From positions 1 through 37,018 of the forward strand of contig JAAYSB010000215.1 in NCBI GenBank assembly GCA_012518475.1: 37,018 bases of DNA. The letters run 5' to 3'. The stretch is from Intrasporangiaceae bacterium (lineage in GTDB: Bacteria; Actinomycetota; Actinomycetes; Actinomycetales; Dermatophilaceae). A program made the position numbers and the translations under genes. Each line of letters begins with the position of its first letter. Positions within the stretch are counted from its first letter, which is position 1. Under the pieces are notes generated by a model. It searched no databases and had not been told where the DNA came from. It saw only the letters and a list, made by a program, of their open reading frames with translations. Shown one piece after another: positions 34,336 through 37,018 of the stretch.

Positions 34336-37018
34336 ATGACGGACTCGGGAGAGATGACCTCGGGAGAGATGACCTCGGGAGCGACCGGACCGGCCGAGAC
34401 CGCCACCGAGGAGCTGCCCCCGGGCTACCCCACCGCGTGGGAGGCCGATGTCGTCCTGCGTGACGGCAGCGTCGCGCATGTCCGCCCGATCAAGCCCTCC
34501 GACATCCCGCTGCTCGAGGACTTCCACTCCAAGCAGTCGGCCGAGTCGATCTATCTCCGCTTCTTCGCCCCCCTGAAGCGGCTCTCCCCGAAGGACCTCC
34601 ACCGGTTCACGCACATCGACTACGTCGACCGGGTCGCCCTCGTCGCGACGGTGCGCGAGGAGATCGTCGGGATCGGCCGCTATGACCGGGTCAGTCCGAC
34701 CAGCGCCGAGGTGGCCTTCAACATCAGTGACCACTTCCAGGGCCGTGGGATCGGCTCGGTCATGCTCGAGCACCTCGCGGCGATCGCCCAGGAGGAGGGC
34801 GTCACCCGGTTCGTGGCCGAGGTCCTGCCGCAGAACCGCAAGATGCTCTCGGTCTTCAGCGAGGCCGGCTATGCCGTCAAGCGACGGTTCGAGGACGGGG
34901 TCGTCAGCGTCAGCTTCGACATCGCCGAGACCGAGCAGTCGCTCGCGGTGCGTACCGCCCGTGAGCACCGTGCCGAGGCCAAGAGCATGTCGAGCATCCT
35001 CGCGCCGGGCTCGATCGCCGTCATCGGTGCGAGCACCCGAGCCCAGTCCATCGGTCAGCTCGTCCTCAGCAACATCGTCGCGTCCGGCTATACCGGCGAG
35101 CTCGCGGCCGTCAACGCACGGGCCACCGAGATCCTCGGCGTGCCCAGCTATCCCCAGATCGGGGAGGTGCCCTTCGACGTCGACCTCGCCATCGTCGCGG
35201 TGCCCGCGAAGAACATGCGCTCGGTCGTCGACCAGTGCGCCGAGAAGGGCGTGCGCTCCCTCCTCATCGTCTCGAGCGGATTCGCCGAGGCAGGTCCCGA
35301 GGGTTCGGCGCACCAGGCCGAGATCGTCCGACTCGCGCACGGCAGCGGTATGCGTGTCCTCGGCCCGAACTCCTTCGGCGTCGTCAACCTCGACCCGGAG
35401 ATCCGGCTCAACGCCTCGATCGCCCCCCGCCTCCCGGACGTCGGCGGTCTCGGCCTGTTCGCCCAGAGCGGCGCCCTCGGCATCGCGATCCTCGACTCCG
35501 CCGCCCGCCGAGGGCTCGGCATCTCGGTGTTCGCCTCCGCCGGCAACCGCGCCGACGTCTCCGGCAACGACTTCATGCACTACTGGATCGACGACAAGAG
35601 CACCAAGGCGGTCGGTCTGTATCTCGAGTCGATGGGCAACCCGCGCAAGTTCTCCCGGATCGCCCGCCAGCTCGCCTCCGAGAAGCCCGTCATCGTCACG
35701 ACGAGTGGCTTCACCGCCCACGGCCTCCCACCGGGGCACCAGGTCCGCGAGTCCAGGGTCGGCCAGGGCGTACTGCGCTCGATGTTCCGTCAGGCCGGGG
35801 TCATCCGCACCGAGAACACCCACCAGCTGTTCGACATCGCCCAGCTCGTCTGCGGTCAGCCGCTGCCGAAGGGCGCGCGCATCGCCGTCGTCGCGAACTC
35901 CGACGCCCTCGCCTCGCTCACGGCGCAGGCCGCGCAGACCTGGAACCTCGCCATCACGCACGGTCCGGTCGCCCTGCGCTCCGAGGCGACGACCGACGAG
36001 TTCCGCGCCGCCCTCGCCGAGGCGGCAGCCGACCCCACGGTCGACTCGGTCATCGCCGTCTTCATCCCACCGCTGGTCACCCAGGACGAGGATGTCGCCG
36101 TCGCCCTCGTCAACACCGCACGTGAGTACGGCAAGCCGGTTCTCGGCTCACTCATGGGGATGCGTCGTGGAGCGGACGACCTGCGCTACACCGACGCCGA
36201 CGGCGAGGCGAGGACCATCCCCGTGTACTCCATGCCGGAGGACGCGGTCCGTGCGCTCGCGATGACGACGCGGTATGCGCGGTGGCGGGCGACCGACCGC
36301 GGCGAGCTCGTCGCCCCGATCGGGATCGCGAAGCGGACGGCCCAGGAGTTCATCGACGAGGTACTCACCACCTCACCGGAGGGACGGGCCCTCACCGACG
36401 CGGAGTCGGCCCGGCTGCTCGGCAGCTATGGCATCACGGTCTGGCCCACGCGGGCCGTCCATTCCGCGCAGGAGGCGGTCCGCACCGCCGAGGAGCTCGG
36501 CTTCCCGGTCGTCCTGAAGTCCACGGCCGAGCGGGTCCGCCACCAGCAGACGATCACGAGCATCCGGATCGACCTCGGGTCCGAGGCCGAGGTGCTCGCC
36601 GCGTACGAGTCGCTCGTCGAGCTGCTGCTGCCCAGCGAGCGGGACTCGGTCGTCGTCCAGCGCATGGCACCCTCTGGGGTCGCCTGTGTCGTCCGCAGCA
36701 CCGAGGACCCACTCTTCGGTCCGGTCGTGTCGTTCTCCATCGCCGGCCCGCCCACTGAGCTCCTCGACGACGTCGCGCATCGCATCCCTCCGCTCAGCGA
36801 CAAGGACGTCCGCGAGCTCATCGGCTCGGTCAAGGCAGCCCCGCTGCTGCACGGCCACCGCGGGGCGACCCCGATCAACAGCCCGGCCCTCGAGGACCTC
36901 ATCGCCCGCGTCTCCGTGATGGCCGAGGACCACCCCGAGATCGCGAACCTCGTCCTCAACCCGGTGCTCGCCCACCCCGAGGGTGCCGACGTGCTCGGTG
37001 CCGAGGTGCAGCTCGCGC
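34336..37018 (+). CDS. GNAT N-acetyltransferase / NDP-forming acyl-CoA ligase fusion protein (3' truncated by window edge)
   Basis: Translated from ATG 34336 with no stop to the window end: MTDSGEMTSGEM...; GNAT (FNISDHFQGRGIGSVMLEHLAAIAQEEG), CoA-binding (SIAVIGASTRAQSIGQLVLSNI), ligase (GLGLFAQSGALGIAILD), ATP-grasp (TAERVRHQQTITSIRIDL). Not in the supplied ORF track. Confidence 0.9.
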   Translation, partial: MTDSGEMTSGEMTSGATGPAETATEELPPGYPTAWEADVVLRDGSVAHVRPIKPSDIPLLEDFHSKQSAESIYLRFFAPLKRLSPKDLHRFTHIDYVDRVALVATVREEIVGIGRYDRVSPTSAEVAFNISDHFQGRGIGSVMLEHLAAIAQEEGVTRFVAEVLPQNRKMLSVFSEAGYAVKRRFEDGVVSVSFDIAETEQSLAVRTAREHRAEAKSMSSILAPGSIAVIGASTRAQSIGQLVLSNIVASGYTGELAAVNARATEILGVPSYPQIGEVPFDVDLAIVAVPAKNMRSVVDQCAEKGVRSLLIVSSGFAEAGPEGSAHQAEIVRLAHGSGMRVLGPNSFGVVNLDPEIRLNASIAPRLPDVGGLGLFAQSGALGIAILDSAARRGLGISVFASAGNRADVSGNDFMHYWIDDKSTKAVGLYLESMGNPRKFSRIARQLASEKPVIVTTSGFTAHGLPPGHQVRESRVGQGVLRSMFRQAGVIRTENTHQLFDIAQLVCGQPLPKGARIAVVANSDALASLTAQAAQTWNLAITHGPVALRSEATTDEFRAALAEAAADPTVDSVIAVFIPPLVTQDEDVAVALVNTAREYGKPVLGSLMGMRRGADDLRYTDADGEARTIPVYSMPEDAVRALAMTTRYARWRATDRGELVAPIGIAKRTAQEFIDEVLTTSPEGRALTDAESARLLGSYGITVWPTRAVHSAQEAVRTAEELGFPVVLKSTAERVRHQQTITSIRIDLGSEAEVLAAYESLVELLLPSERDSVVVQRMAPSGVACVVRSTEDPLFGPVVSFSIAGPPTELLDDVAHRIPPLSDKDVRELIGSVKAAPLLHGHRGATPINSPALEDLIARVSVMAEDHPEIANLVLNPVLAHPEGADVLGAEVQLA
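34345..34386 (+). repeat. 15-bp tandem repeat at the 5' end of the GNAT/CoA-ligase gene
   Basis: tcgggagagatgacc x2 + tcgggagcgacc, encoding SGEMT SGEMT SGAT. Confidence 0.95.

Noticed and set aside
33661-35961. 766-aa minus-strand ORF over the nitroreductase and GNAT/ligase genes
   Set aside because: Overlaps two strongly supported CDSs in other frames; composition typical of antisense high-GC frames.
34682-36265. 527-aa plus-strand ORF (MTGSVRPAPRW...)
   Set aside because: Wrong frame of the GNAT/ligase gene: S/R/P-rich translation, while frame 1 from 34336 encodes recognisable domains.
1-37018. CRISPR array, prophage, IS element, tRNA/rRNA or secondary-metabolite cluster
   Set aside because: None of the expected repeats, transposase/integrase motifs, RNA signatures or biosynthetic gene sets was seen by eye; a tool-based scan would be needed to exclude small RNAs.

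Overview
High-GC actinobacterial chromosomal segment (Micrococcales-like by codon usage and gene content; taxon is inferred). It is densely packed with housekeeping genes. No rRNA, tRNA, CRISPR array, phage or IS element was seen. Order: ArsA-type ATPase C-terminus, small CxxC protein, ROK glucokinase, endonuclease/exonuclease/phosphatase protein, N-acetylglutamate synthase, membrane protein, alpha/beta hydrolase, PlsC acyltransferase, MacS/MacR-like two-component pair, class II DAHP synthase, threonine aldolase-like enzyme, EamA transporter, PASTA Ser/Thr kinase, 3xLysM-SLT lytic transglycosylase, Rv2175c-family HTH protein, polyprenyl synthase, MetF, a duplicated PCD-like/VOC protein, NUDIX, YbaK/EbsC. 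Then an SOS-boxed cassette (DUF6504, SAV_6107 HEPN, DnaE2), methyltransferase, DinB, DUF3040, DUF456, DUF7455, ParE, LacI regulator, ParC, nitroreductase, and a GNAT/NDP-forming acyl-CoA ligase fusion running off the right edge. The last gene is absent from the supplied ORF track because it has no stop in the window. The most notable signals are: (1) a 152-bp dyad-symmetric array of 19-bp-phased motifs in the convergent metF/VOC intergenic region; (2) a perfect LexA-type SOS box ahead of a DnaE2 cassette that encodes an RX4H HEPN protein but no local ImuA/ImuB; (3) nine TANNNT -10 elements 6-7 nt before start codons, predicting leaderless mRNAs; (4) three unrelated genes with in-frame 15-bp tandem repeats.
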